64,000 bases of DNA. It comes from Hydractinia symbiolongicarpus (Eukaryota; Cnidaria; Hydrozoa; Anthoathecata; Hydractiniidae). The stretch is taken from the NCBI RefSeq assembly GCF_029227915.1, contig NC_079880.1, positions 25,048,501 through 25,112,500 on the forward strand, written 5' to 3'. A program made the translations under genes and the position numbers. The notes under the pieces are model-generated. The model made no database searches. It saw nothing but the letters and a program-made list of their open reading frames with translations, and had not been told where the DNA came from. This document shows, piece by piece, positions 1 through 11,892 of the stretch (the stretch's first letter is position 1; every line of letters starts with the position of its first letter).

Positions 1-548
1 AACTACGCCTAAAATCTCTATGAAATCCTTATAATGGGGAAAATATAATAACTCCTGTTAGGATTATCCTTAGAACTTAAAACTTGCAACACAACTTGGT
101 TACATCGAGAAGAATCATTTTGAATAATTTTGACACGTGACTAATCCGATTTCCCGATTTTGTCGGTTTTTACCCGAAAATCGGAAAAAAACGAATTTTA
201 GGGCAATTTTTGGCAATTTTTAACCGATCCATGTAAAAACCGGAAGATATGTTAAAAATTTTTTATTTAACTTTCAGAAACTTCAAACAGACTGTAAAAA
301 TTCGCTCTAGAACAAAAGTAATTATATTTTAAGCAGATAGTGGCATTTTTAACAATTTTCAAGCCTCTGATGACGTCACAGAAAATGTGCAAGCAAAAAT
401 TTATTGCCGCCATTTTGTTCCCTTTATGACGTACTATAAGTGTGCCAATTTTGATTCAATTTGAACAATCCTATGAAAATTTATTGATGGAGGGCGGAAT
501 CCTCCCCCCCGGTCATAGTATGTTCGAAAAACCCCGGACCGAATAGGG
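1..548. repeat. piggyBac-type MITE, cut by the window start
   Basis: This stretch matches 29389-29843 closely, and both copies end in the same terminus, CCCCGGACCGAATAGGG. The full copy at 29204-29843 has matching inverted ends and TTAA-like flanks, so this is the 3' part of a second copy; here the flank reads TGAC instead of TTGA. There is no coding capacity. It contains one perfect TGACGTCA palindrome at 371-378, also present in the other copy. Classification as piggyBac-type rests on the CCC...GGG ends and the TTAA-like site, which are typical of that superfamily. Confidence 0.8.
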
Positions 549-2671
549 TGACACTTGAGACAAGACACTTGTGAAAACAAACGCTGAACATGTTAGAGGT
601 GCTGTCTTTTAGCTAACCAACACTCTATAATGAATTGTGATAAGTTAGAGACAGAAAAAGCAATAAGGAAAAACTTCAATATGTAAAACAAAGTAACGGA
701 AATAGTTGAAACTGTGGATTTTATCGTGTAATTGTAGAAATACAAACTCTATAGTTCCGAGTATAAGGATAACAATAAAAACAAATTGAGACTTTAATGT
801 CGATTTGTCGATTTAAACAAGTCATAAAAGCTTATCATGTTTATAAATAAAATAACCAGAAGCTTAATCATTGTGAAAATCAGAGGAATGTAAAACGATT
901 TTCTTTAAAAACTATATATTCGTCTACACATTCCAGTAGACATCATCAGAGTGTATATTTCTTAAAATTAAAATCTTATATCTTGATTTTAAGCTGGCAT
1001 GAAATCAGGATATTGAAAAAAAAACTTATTGCTTCGGAAGAAGACTCATTTCTACAATCTAGGAGTCATTACTGAGTTTTTAGACGATTTGCTTCTGACT
1101 GCTTAAACGATCTAATGACAAAATGAGCGCATTGCAGGGGCAAAATGAATTAAACGTCTTGTTATATTCATTTTCTATCTTTATTGTCTTTATTGTTGCA
1201 AAAAAGTTATTTTATAAATCATAATTCAACCGACGTGTGACGTAAACTATAACTTTACTTAGCGCTCCAGCCGAATAGGGTCAGTTTACCTGTACTTCAA
1301 CGCTCAGCCTGGAGTTTAACTTCAAATAACACAGTTATGTTTATCTTTGATCACTGGTGGCTTAACCTGGCATGTCGACAACCTGTCGATAACACAAATA
1401 TTTTTTCAAACATTTGTTTTCCTGTTGCCTCTTGCGTAGAATTTGAAATACTGAATGAAAAAATGTATAGGATCGTTTCCTTTTGTCGAACAGATGAGAA
1501 GAAAAAACAATTTTTCTGTAGTCAGCAAAGACCCACCAATAAACGATTTTTTTATCTTAAAAAATTCCGCAAGCCGTTGCTGCTTTTGTGCACAGCTTCG
1601 AAAGCTGATCAAGAAAATGCATTGGATTTGCTTGTGAAAATTTATAGGATCTGGATGTGCTTTTCACGTACGCTGGATTTGGAACAACAACCTTTAACGG
1701 CAAGAAATAACTACTTTTTTAGAAAATAAATGCGACATTAAACATCAATTTTGCAAATGTCACAACAGACAGACGGAAAAACGAACGAAATTGGCCTTTC
1801 TCAAACATTTGTTTCTTTAAATGTTTTTACGTATTAAGCATCTTAAAGCCCGCTATCTAGCTAGCCTTATTTGTAGCTGTCTTTTAGGTTTTTATTTATT
1901 TTAATATGAGAGCTTTTTATCGACATTATTTCTTTTTCTGTTATGTACACCCAATTCTCAATTTTGCTAAGATGCAATGGTACCTAGCTGTTAGCTAATT
2001 ACCATCTAGCTGCTGACTAAAAAGTGAAAGTAAAAAAAAAAATATTTAAGTATTTTTTCTTATGCCAAATGTAATTGTATAGCTACACCTTCTGCTGTAA
2101 CATGAACTTAAAGTCAGAAGTTTGACTAACGGATTTTATTTTTTAACCGCATTTAATTTTATAACGACAGGCAATTTTGCTAATTTCACGAAAATTTTTT
2201 TCCGCAAAAAAAAATTGCGAAGAGATTGTACTAGACGCACGGGTCTACAAGTTGCGTGTATTTTTGTGTGAACCGAAGTTGCATAATAAAAAGCACTGAT
2301 ATAAGCACTCTCTATGTGCACCATGGTTATCTGTAATAAGTACTAACTAGGTGTCACTCGTGGTTAATTTTGAATTTTTTGCTGACCGTTTTTGCTATAA
2401 CGGAATAACAATAGGCTATACATTTTTATTTCAACTAAAGTTATGCAAAAGTCTACCGGAAATTAAGGGCTCAGTCTGGCGTCCAATTCTGGATTACCCG
2501 GTGGCTCATCCCTGCTAGACATTGAATATTCTTTATTGACCAAAATGGGAAAACTTTCGAATAGAAAATAAATGGAGTGATTGTTGGAACAATATTCGTA
2601 AAATTATTTTTCCAAGAAAACGCAATAATATTTATTATTCGTTATAACAATACATCAATAAAGTTGCAATG
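549..2671. other. Non-coding stretch with decayed Helitron-like sequence
   Basis: No gene is supported. From about 1250 to 2500 the sequence resembles the non-autonomous Helitron at 11893-13313: shared TAGCTAGC clusters, a shared run around 'aaaaagtgaaagt' and 'aaccgaagttgca', and near 1350-1395 a degraded version of that element's 3' hairpin. An open frame of 130 codons at 1337-1729 lies inside this material, has no recognisable domain and overlaps other frames, so I do not call it a gene. Confidence 0.5.
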
Positions 2672-2932
2672 CTACAAAAGATGATATCCACAGATGCGAA
2701 CATAATAAGGGTATCGATAAGAATGTCCGCCAATTTTATACATTCTCCATATTCTTACGTAACGACAATGGTATCGCACATCCCGTGGGTGGACTGGGTT
2801 GGTTGATCTCCGTTGGGATCAGTCGTGTAGGCGATTATGTCTTCTGTGTTTTCCATCTATGAAATTGTTGTTGATTTCACAAACAAGAAGAAGTAGAAGT
2901 AGCATCAAGCACAAATAAATCAATTTTTTCAT
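2672..2932 (-). pseudogene. Secreted cationic peptide P1, one nonsense codon
   Basis: Reading from the ATG at 2932 gives the family layout in one frame to a TAG at 2672-2674: a leucine-rich signal peptide ending near the family signature EINN, a basic stretch, then a Cys-x24-Cys block (codons 56-81) with Tyr at +3, Trp at +7, Ile-Gly at +12/+13, Pro at +20 and Val at +23. The frame is broken only by a TGA at 2819-2821 (codon 38), between signal peptide and Cys block. There are no indels. The stop would leave just the signal peptide and a short tail, so it is a recent pseudogene, a null allele or an assembly error. A YAG acceptor lies upstream at 2971-2973. Confidence 0.8.
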
Positions 2933-4151
2933 TTCGATTGAGATACAACGAAAGTGTGATTTGATTATATCTATAATAGGATAAAACAGTAGATAATTAC
3001 GGGTGATTAAACATTCTGAATTCTTTTTTTTTAAAAAAATATGTTTTAATATCAGGCAAAGCAGATTGAATATTTCTTACATTTTGACACGAATAGTAAA
3101 ACTTAACAAATGTGTGGTGTTGTTGTATAATTACAAATTCTCGTTTAAATGTAAAGCCCTAGTTCATTTTTAACTTACAAACAAGCAGCATATAGGAAAA
3201 GGGATTTTTTAAGAATTCGTTGTTTCGTAAACATTTGTGGTCATTCTCAAAAAAATACAACATTCTCAAGGCGCTAAAAAATTGGTTTGTGCTACTATTG
3301 GCTAAAAAAGGGTGATACTTGCTATTTATATATTTGAACGCTTCATTCTTATCAATACAAAGTCGATTGCAAAAATGAATGTGCATCTAAATTTATAACA
3401 ACCGCACAGGTAGACAGATACACATTGTAACTGAAATGATTTCTAATTATGGCAAAAATATTTCAATTTCGACGGATCGTGCAATACCTGTCAAAAGTAT
3501 TGTTTCAGCTTTGACTACCTCTTCAAAAAAATACAAACGAAAAAAGATTCTTTAAAAATGAGTCTTTATCTTTTTTAGCCAGAAATAGCCTTCTTGTTTT
3601 TTCAGGTTACGCTTTTTACTCAAGCAATATTTTCACTCGAAAAACAATTTTGTTTGTTTTCGTTAGATGAAATTTCCTCGAACAAATTTTTTTTTCTAGG
3701 CAAAATTGTATATAAACTTACCTCCTCACTCGTGGACCTTCAGAGACTATAGTTAATAAACTTTCAAAACATAATCATATATAATTGATTCACATCACAC
3801 ACAAATATTTAGAAATCATTTAGTTTAACGACAGGATAATGCAACGGGCAATCGGACAAGATACGATAAGATAAAAAAGAAATTTATGTCACGAAAGTAA
3901 CTTGATGGCTTTGCTTATCGGCACGAAAAAACTAAAAAACAACTTATGATACCATCCTTTGTAAATCTATAGACACTCTTTTCATAGAAATCGATAATGC
4001 ACCTCACACGTAAACCGAAAAGTAACCAAAGTCAATGATACCAGATGTATATGTACATATGTAAACATAAAATAATCATGAAAAAAATTATACTAGTTTT
4101 TGACATCTTCTTCATAACATAATCAATATTTTGTATATCTATGAAAGAACT
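2933..4151. other. Intergenic, no gene seen
   Basis: It holds the 38-base presumed leader and the pyrimidine-rich acceptor of P1 (antisense to the + strand, 2971-2992). About 3950-4060 resembles 13770-13860 (shared runs around 'cacgtaaaccg' and 'ccagat'), so similar DNA lies on both sides of the Helitron block. An open frame at 3159-3386 has no support. Confidence 0.5.
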
Positions 4152-4730
4152 TCTCTATTATAATAGCCGTATTTTGTCTGTCTCTGCGCAACATGGCGGA
4201 GCAAGTAGCGAGAGACACACGGAAAATCCCCCCGGCCCTCCAGCTTCATTTCGGTTCAACGGCAGACCCCGTTTTTACCGGCTTCGTTTTCGCGCGCTCT
4301 GTTAAATTGGGCAGCTGTCAATTTTTATAAAAATAATAACCAATCAGCTAGCGCCATAAAATTAATTCTATTGTTATTATATTTGCCGCGATTATTATCG
4401 GATTGGCACTTTCGAAATTCTGTTAGCCTCCGTTTTAATGAAAATGCATCGGTATCTTGAATAGGATCCGGAGCAAGACGATTGTTGTGAAGGAAAGTTT
4501 CGTAACTATATTTCTTGCTTTTTATACCTACTTCTTAGAATAGAAGGCCTTTTTGATACACAGTCTTTTTTAAAACTATTACTACTGTTTTGTTTCTTTA
4601 CATTTCTTTGTAGTTTCCTTAATATTACCTAGCTAGCTAGCTAATCATACAAAAATACATCACTATTTTCTAAAGTGTTGTACCTAGCTAGCTATAACTT
4701 TTTTTATTTCATACTGCCTACTAGGGAAAC

Positions 4731-7700
4731 ATGAATCTCAACGACTTTCATTTGTTGGAGCATGACTATGCTAATGCATCCCCACAAAATCCTATATTTA
4801 ATATGAACCTCAACAATCATGTCCCTGTTCTTCATTTGTTTGAGCATAACTATGCTAATGCACCACCTCAAAATGCTAATTTAAATGCGGATCTCAATAA
4901 TATTGCCCATCGACTTCCTCGATTGCAAAATGATGTTGATGTTGCTGGTGCACAAAGGAGGGCTGAGCATGCTTTACGTGAAAGGGCAAGGGTGGCCAAT
5001 TTAACTTATGAACAAGCTCAACAACGTAGGGAGCAAGATGCAGTATGGCACAACCAAAGACGTGCTAATGAAAATGTTCATGAAGCTAATGCTCGCCAAC
5101 ATGTAGATGCACAACGTCATCGTGCGAATAGAGAAAATGAATTACCGGAGCAAGCAGCAGTAAGGCGTAGGGCAGAATTATTGCGTCATCGAGCTAGGGT
5201 TCCACGTTTCTTAAATTTAACCAGAATTAACAATGTCTTACCTCCTACACATTCTGCAGGTGAGTTTAATATTGTATGTGAGCATTGTGGAGCTATCAAA
5301 TTTAATAATGAAAATCATTTTAAGTGTTGTCACAATGGCAAAGTGGCCCTGCCTGCTATATTACAATTTCCTGCTGAAATACGTGAATTGTTAAGCAACG
5401 ACTCTGCCCAAGCTAAACAGTTTCGTAAGTATATCAGAGTATACAATAATGCATTTAGTTTTGCTTCTTTGTCAGCAAACATTCGACCACCACCAGGTCA
5501 TGGACCCCCCTGTTTTAGAATATGTGGTCAATTATTTCACAGGTATGGTGCTTTATTACCTGCTCAGAATGAAGTACCTAATTTTAGCCAATTGTATATT
5601 GTAGAGGCTGCAGCTGCCTTAAACATGCGTATTGAGAATCCGACACATGCTCATTGTAATCGTGAAACAATGCAGATAATTCAAGATGTTCTTAACAGGG
5701 ATTCTCCATATGCTGCAGCTTATAGAAATATGGCTGAAGTGGAACGTGAAGAAACAGCCAGAGCAGCAGCAGAAAACAGACAGCCTTCCGTTGTAAGTAT
5801 GGTAATGCGCGAGGGTAATGATCGCAGAAGGTATAATGCACCCTTGCATCAGGAAGTTGCCGCCATCTTTGTTGGTAATGATGGAGCACCTCCTGCTGCA
5901 AGAGATATTGTTGTTTATCCACGTAATCAACCTTTGCGGCAAATCCCTCATATATCATGCAATATCGATCCTATGATGTATCCCATTTTATTTCCACGTG
6001 GTGAGCCGGGTTGGGACCCAAATATGGCCCATGTCAGGGAGCATGCAACTGGAGTTAGAAATAGGCTAACCCAGTTGGAATATTATATTTACCGCATTGC
6101 TATTAGGCGAGAATTTTCTGCCCTTCATCTAGCAGGCAAATTGTTTCAGCAATTTTTAGTAGATGCATATGTTAAAGTTGAAGGCCAACGGCTTGCATTT
6201 ATTCGCCGAAATCAAAACCAGCTTCGAGCAGAGTCCTACCAAGGACTTCTGGATTACCTCCAAAATGCTGCAGATCAACGTAACTTACAAGCAGGTAATG
6301 TTGTTGTCTTGCCTTCCACCTTTTCTGGCTCACCCCGTAACATGCATCAGTTGTACCTTGATGCAATGGCATTGGTTTCAAAGAAGGGTAAGCCAGATTT
6401 GTTCTTGACTTTTACTTGCAATCCAAAATGGCCAGAAATTGTTACTAATATGTTACCTGGTCAATCTGCTTCTGATAGACCGGATTTGGTTGCAAGGGTT
6501 TTTAAATTAAAATTACTAGCTTTGAAAAAAGATTTAAAAGACGGTGTATTGGGTGTTCTGTGTGCACATGTAGATGTTATTGAATTTCAGAAAAGAGGTT
6601 TACCGCATGTTCATATGCTTTTACATCTATACAATGAGTTTAAATTACGAAATGCTGATGATATTGACTCATTAATTTGTGCACAGATTCCGGATCAAAA
6701 CCAAGATGCTGAATTGCATGATATAATAAAGTCATGTATGATCCATGGGCCATGTGGCCACCTTAATAATACATCTCCGTGCATGAAAGAGGGTGAGTGT
6801 ACTAAGCATTTTCCTAAGTAGTTTAATGACGGAACTGTTATAAATGTTGATGGTTATCCCATGTACCATCGCCCTGATAATGGAAGAACGGTAAGAATTC
6901 GAAACTTAGATGTTGATAATAGGTGGGTTGTGCCTTATAACCCTTTCCTATGTAAAAAATATATGGCACATATAAACTTGGAAGCGTGTGTGTCAATTAA
7001 AAGTGTTAAGTATTTGTATAAATATATTTACAAAGGTTATGATACTGCACACATAGAAATCAATGAGCGGATCGATCATGATGAAGTAACAACATTCTTA
7101 GATGCCAGATATGTGTCTGCACCTGAAGCAACTTGGCGTCTCTGTGAATTTCCTATGCATACTCAGAGTCATTCCATCATAAGACTTCCTGTTCACCTTC
7201 CAAATCACCAACAAGTGTTTTTTAGGGAAGGCAACGAGGCTGTTGCTGCTGACAGGGCTGAAAATTCTAAGACGATGTTAACAGCCTGGTTTCAATTAAA
7301 TCAGTAGGACCAGCATGCGCAACGACTTTTTTACACTGAAATACCTTACCACTTTGTTTTTCGGAATACACAACAACAAAAACGGTGGGTAGTTAGGCAA
7401 CGCGGTGCTGAAAAGATAGTAAGTAGAATGTATAATGCCAGTATCCGCGAAGGTGAAAGGTATTTTTTGCGCGTCCTTCTATTGCATGTCCCTGGTGCTA
7501 CGTCTTTTGACGACTTAAGACATTTCGAAGAAATTATTTATGCTTCTTTTAGGGATGCATGCTTAGCACGAGGATTGTTAGCTGATGATAATCTTTGGAT
7601 TCGCACCATGAACGAGTTAGTGGAATATGCTTCTCCATCTAAAATGAGAAAAGCGTTTTCTTTTATATTGATTCACGGTGAACCGAATAACCCACATGAA

Positions 7701-9308
7701 TTGTGGGAAACCTTTCGTGCTGCTATGATGGAGGATTACTTACGTCACCACCCTGAAGTACAGGCAGAACAAATGGTGCTAGGTAAAATTAAAGGGGTTA
7801 TTCAGCAATTTGGTAAGCGTCTTACTGATTTTGGTCTTCCTGCTTTACAGGAAGCTTTGCTTGATGATTTGCCAAATGCTGAAGAAATGAGGCAGGAGGC
7901 TGTAAATATCAGGCCTTTGTTAAATGCTGAGCAGGTTCATGTAGCTGATTCTATTATAAATGCCGTCACCAATAGTAACATTAATGTTGCCAATATTTTC
8001 TTCCTAGATGGGCCAGGTGGCACAGGTAAAACTTTTACATATAATTATATTATTAAGGAAGTTATTGCGAGAAATCTGTGTGTTGCTACTTGTGCCTGGA
8101 CAGGTATTGCTGCCACATTATTGCAGAATGGTAAGACTGTCCACTCTCTTTTCAAGTTACCAGTCCCTGTTTTAGACGGCTGTACATGTAATATCAAACC
8201 CAATAGTGATCATGCAGCATTTTTAAGAAGACAGGTCATCATTATATTTGATGAAGCCAGCATGATACCTAAATATGCTTTGGAAGCTATTGACAGAATG
8301 TTTAGGGATATATGTAATAGTGAAATTCCCTTTGCAGGTAAAGTTATTCTTCTGGGAGGAGATTTCCGTCAAGTACTCCCTGTTGTCAGAAGAGCCGGAC
8401 CTGCACAAATTGTAGAAGTTTGTTTGAAAAGCTCAGAACTCTGGCACTTGACTCGAATTTTCCACCTCCACACGAACATGAGAGCTGGAGAAGGAGAGCA
8501 AGTCTTTGCTGAATTTCTTTTAAACCTTGGTAGTGGTCGGGTGCCACAAAAACCAGATGATCCAAATCAAGGTTGTATTGAAATTCCCCATGAATGTGTT
8601 CTGCAACCTAATGAAAATATCGTTACTTCTATCTTTAGTGAATTAGATGATGTGGAATTTTCACGTTGTGTCATCTTAACCCCAACAAACGAAGAAGCGT
8701 TGGAAATAAATGAACAAATTTTGAATCAAATTCCTGGTGATACCCGTACATATTACAGTATCGACTCTGTTGTTTCGGATGATCAAGAAGAAATTGATTT
8801 ATATCCCATGGAGTTTATTAATTCCTTAACTCCAAGTGGTATGCCACCACACCAATTAAATGTCAAAGTTGGATCTGTTGTAATGTTGTTGAGAAATCTG
8901 TCCCTTAAAGACGGTCTTTGTAATGGTACAAGGTTAATGGTTCGTAATCTGCGTGCAAATGTTATCGATTGTGAAATTCTTACCGGTATTCGTAGAGGTG
9001 ATCGTGTGTTAATTCCGAGAGTGTCCCTCTGTCCAAATGATACAAATCTACCCTTTCAAATTAAACGCACCCAGTTTCCTTTAAGATTGTCTTACGCATT
9101 GACTATAAATAAAAGTCAAGGCCAAACTTTTGAGAAAGTTGGTATATTTTTACGTAGACCTTGCTTTAGTCATGGCCAACTTTATGTTGCATTTTCACGT
9201 GCTCGGTCATTTCAAGCAGTTAAAGTACAGGTTGTTAATACTTTTAAGCAAGGTTATGTAGGAGATAGGTGTTTTACAAAAAATATTGTTTTTCCACAAG
9301 TATTATAA
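4731..9308 (+). pseudogene. Helitron Rep/helicase, two in-frame TAG codons
   Basis: A single frame of 1,526 codons runs from the ATG at 4731 to the TAA at 9306, broken only by TAG at 6819-6821 and TAG at 7305-7307; there is no frameshift. Order of parts: a basic N-terminus with arginine-rich coiled segments (about 60-150), the Helitron-like N domain, the nuclease block with FTCNPKWPE (about 560) and the HUH motif GLPHVHMLL (His626, His628), then the catalytic tyrosine segment YLYKYIYKG (from residue 761). The Pif1-type helicase follows, with Walker A GPGGTGKT (Lys about 1100), a Walker B-like FDEAS, GGDFRQ, and C-terminal motifs INKSQGQT and YVAFSRAR. All catalytic motifs are intact, so the only visible damage is the two amber codons. 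Length fits animal Helitron proteins. Confidence 0.92.
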
Positions 9309-10162
9309 TTTTTCATGTTTCGCTTTTATGCAACACTAAGATTTCAAGTATTGGTTAGTGTTATGTTGCCTGTAACATTAACCCTGCAATCACATAATTT
9401 TAATAAGCAACTTACAATTTTGATTTGGTGCTTATCAAAGTTGTGTATTGCCTACGTGACCATTATATGATGGGTTTCAGGTGTTCTCATGCCTTAATAG
9501 GTGTGTTGACAGTGTTAGCATGTTCTGTCTCTAGCTTTAATCGGAGATAGTTTCTCAACTTCAATGATTAAAGTGTGTGTTTACGCCTGAACAAGTGCAG
9601 CGTCTACTTGATCTTTGTGGCACACAGTTGTCGCACGCGGTGTTGCTAAACTAAATTGTATATCCTTTTAAAAGAACCTCTATCTCCTACACTGTAAAAT
9701 ATTGTTGTCCACTGCCTGTGAGAGTTTGCGTCATATTTTATTGTGCAAATGTATGTTTTTCTTCTCTCATAGGTGGGGTGCGAAATCCAATGGCTTACCT
9801 TCTCGAGGTGCACCCCGTTACGTCAATTTTAGCTGGATTTATAAACAAACAAATTTTACAGAATTTTAATTTCAGAAATTTACAAAATTGACTTGCAAAC
9901 ACAAAATAAAATTTTTGTAGCCCTTCCTAAGTTAAAAAACTTTTTACACTAATTGCTCTTTGTTGAAGTCCAATTAAAGTTCACAAACTGAAAGCCAGGG
10001 TTGCCTAATGGGCATTCTTTCTGAAAAAATTTTATATGGTCTGCTATTGTTAAGAAAATCACTATTTATGTAGCTGTACATGTATATTCAGTTGCACAAA
10101 TTCTGTCTCTCTTAATATTCATGCAACTTCATTTAAATAATTTATTCTTAGGCTACCTAAAA
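9309..10162 (+). other. Helitron spacer between its two genes
   Basis: No open frame of note. It carries several short hairpin-prone and T-rich runs. A possible splice acceptor ('ttattcttag') ends at 10151, just upstream of the second gene's ATG, so transcription into the second gene may involve an upstream exon here. Confidence 0.4.
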
Positions 10163-10705
10163 ATGTCAAGATATAACAGATTTAAAAATTCTGGAGCCCC
10201 AGCACCTCCACCAACGGCTACAATGCCTTTAAATTTAATACAAGCTGCAACACCAGCTGCAACTACAACGACAACTGCTGCCACAGCTGCAACAACAACA
10301 CCAGCTGCAGCAACAACAACAACAGCTGCTGCAGCAACAACAACAACAACAACAACTCAATCAGAGCAAGGAGGCCGCAACGATGTAAGCTCCACCTTCA
10401 TTACCATCCCTTATAACCTCTACTTCTCTCGCATATTGTCATCACCTAATTGCAGAAAAAGTTTTAATCTCAATATATTATTTTCTCTATTTTAGAATCT
10501 ATCCTACCGAGCATATCTGCGGTATCGCAGGAATAACCCAGGGCCCAGGTCCAGGGCGTCATACTTGGTGTGGCGTCGCCTCGGGGGCAGGGACCGTGAG
10601 GGCTTCCGCTGGCGGGAGCGGCCTGGACCCTCTACACGTGAAGAGGGGGCAAGGTCGATCCTGATAGAACAGGGGCAGTGCTCTATCAAAGTGGAATACC
10701 GTTAA
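10163..10705 (+). CDS. Helitron-borne small gene, two exons, Thr/Ala-rich then Arg-rich protein
   Basis: Predicted exons are 10163-10384 (74 codons) and 10496-10705 (69 codons plus TAA); the 111-base intron begins GTAAGC, ends in a pyrimidine-rich tract plus TTTTAG, and is phase 0. Exon 1 starts MSRYNR, then a low-complexity Ala/Thr tract encoded by ACA and GCA/GCT repeats. Exon 2 is much richer in G and C than everything around it and encodes a strongly basic segment with YRAYLRYRRN, VWRRLGGRDR and RWRERPGP, ending in KVEYR. I do not recognise the family. The position downstream of Rep/helicase and before the 3' hairpin suggests an accessory or captured gene. An alternative upstream ATG at 10121 is in frame; 10163 is preferred because a possible acceptor lies between them. 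The splice model is inference. Confidence 0.5.
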
Positions 10706-10860
10706 TTGGTAACCACTTTGATACATGAAATCTTTTAATTAAACTAATTTACTCCCCTGTTTGTCAGTGATCGATATCACTCACTTTTTAATGTTATTTA
10801 TAATTTATTATTCTAAAGTTCCATTATATTTCCAGTTTTATTATATAGTATGCATTGAAG

Positions 10861-11270
10861 TTCAGCTCTTTGTCAGTCTTCTCTGAAAGTTTGCTTGCTT
10901 TTTTTTATAGTTTGGCATTAAATACAGTTGTCTCAGTATCAGTTTTAGCCCATATTAATATACCACTGTTATTATTTTGCAGATAACGTAATAGTGTTTG
11001 TAGTCTTTTGCATAGTTAGTATCAGTATTTCTAATATTCATAGTTTATTTAAAAAACATACGGTACTTAAAAATCATTAGCTCTTTGTCAATCCTCTATA
11101 AAAGGGTTGCCTGCTTTTTCTAAGTTTCGCATTAAATTCAATTGCCTCAGTCTTCAGTTTTAGCCAATATCAATATTTTGTAGATGACATGTTTGCAGTC
11201 TCTATGCATAGTTAGTATCAATATTTCTAATATTCATAGTTTATGTCAAAAAATATCATACGTAAAAATA
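10861..11270. repeat. Two tandem copies of a roughly 216-bp unit inside the Helitron
   Basis: The sequence from 'agctctttgtca' at about 10864 is repeated from 11079: both copies contain 'gtctcagt/gcctcagt', 'ttttagcc', 'catagttagtatca' and 'tttctaatattcatagttta' in the same order. The two copies differ by scattered changes and small deletions, so the duplication is not new. It is non-coding and subterminal in the element. Confidence 0.75.
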
Positions 11271-11859
11271 TTTTGTCAAAAATTAAAAAACTCAGTGCTG
11301 CCTATTAGCGTATCGTTGTTTCTATCTTTATGTTTAGTTCTTATTATAATATAGTTATTATAGTTCGCTTTGTTAATAATATAGACAGTTATTATATTCA
11401 ATGTTACTAAGTTCTACACAAAGCCATTGTATTATTTATCTTGCCCCTGTCATATGACTACCTCTGTATATGTTTGCACATAGCTACATTTAACCATTAA
11501 ATTAGTTCATAATTATCATTCTCTCTAAAATTTGAAGTTCTAATGTTAAACTCTTTATATTTTGGTTCAAAGCTGGCTACAATGAGGTTGAAGATTATCC
11601 AAAACTTTTTTCTTTGGATAACCTTCTGGCTAAACTGATACCCCTGTGAGAAGCAGCTAATACGGACATCATAAATGTTCGGGGGACCAGCAAGCCTGAA
11701 CCTATTAAATTTGTATCTATAGAGTGTTGATTTGTTCCCCTTTTTTGTAGAAAACATCACGCATGGGTTACTATTTGAGCAATCCCCTAGGAAAGTTTAT
11801 GCCTGTTAAGGTAAGTTTTTTTTATTCTACATACTTCCCTTCGTCATTGATTGCTTACC
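11271..11859. other. Helitron 3' subterminal region, no gene
   Basis: AT-rich with no supported gene; an antisense frame at 11497-11760 has no recognisable feature. It leads into the terminal hairpin. Confidence 0.5.
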
Positions 11860-11892
11860 CCCGGCGTATCGACGCCGGGTTTACCCGGCTAG
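11860..11892 (+). other. Helitron 3' terminus: hairpin plus CTAG
   Basis: A perfect 8-bp stem, CCCGGCGT / ACGCCGGG with loop ATCG (11860-11879), stands nine bases before CTAG (11889-11892). This is the termination signal arrangement of Helitrons. The same hairpin with one mismatch ends the next element at 13282-13313, which ties the two elements to one family. Confidence 0.9.

Larger units (their letters stand above)
4152..11892 (+). mobile_element. Helitron, near-complete autonomous copy (about 7.7 kb)
   Basis: The 5' end TCTCTATTATAATAGCC starts at 4152. The same TC-start motif opens several other elements in this window (35807, 36554, 37352, 57794). The 3' end is canonical: an 8-bp-stem hairpin at 11860-11879, nine bases, then CTAG at 11889-11892 followed by T. 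Between them lie one Rep/helicase frame (4731-9308) and a second, apparently spliced gene (10163-10705). Helitrons move by rolling-circle replication using an HUH nuclease and a 5'-3' helicase and make no target duplication. The base before the 5' end is T, so insertion between two Ts is possible. The copy is probably inactive because of two in-frame TAG codons, but it looks young. Confidence 0.88.

Noticed and set aside
1337-1729. 130-codon open frame
   Set aside because: Lies inside decayed Helitron-like sequence, has overlapping frames of similar length and no recognisable domain or composition.
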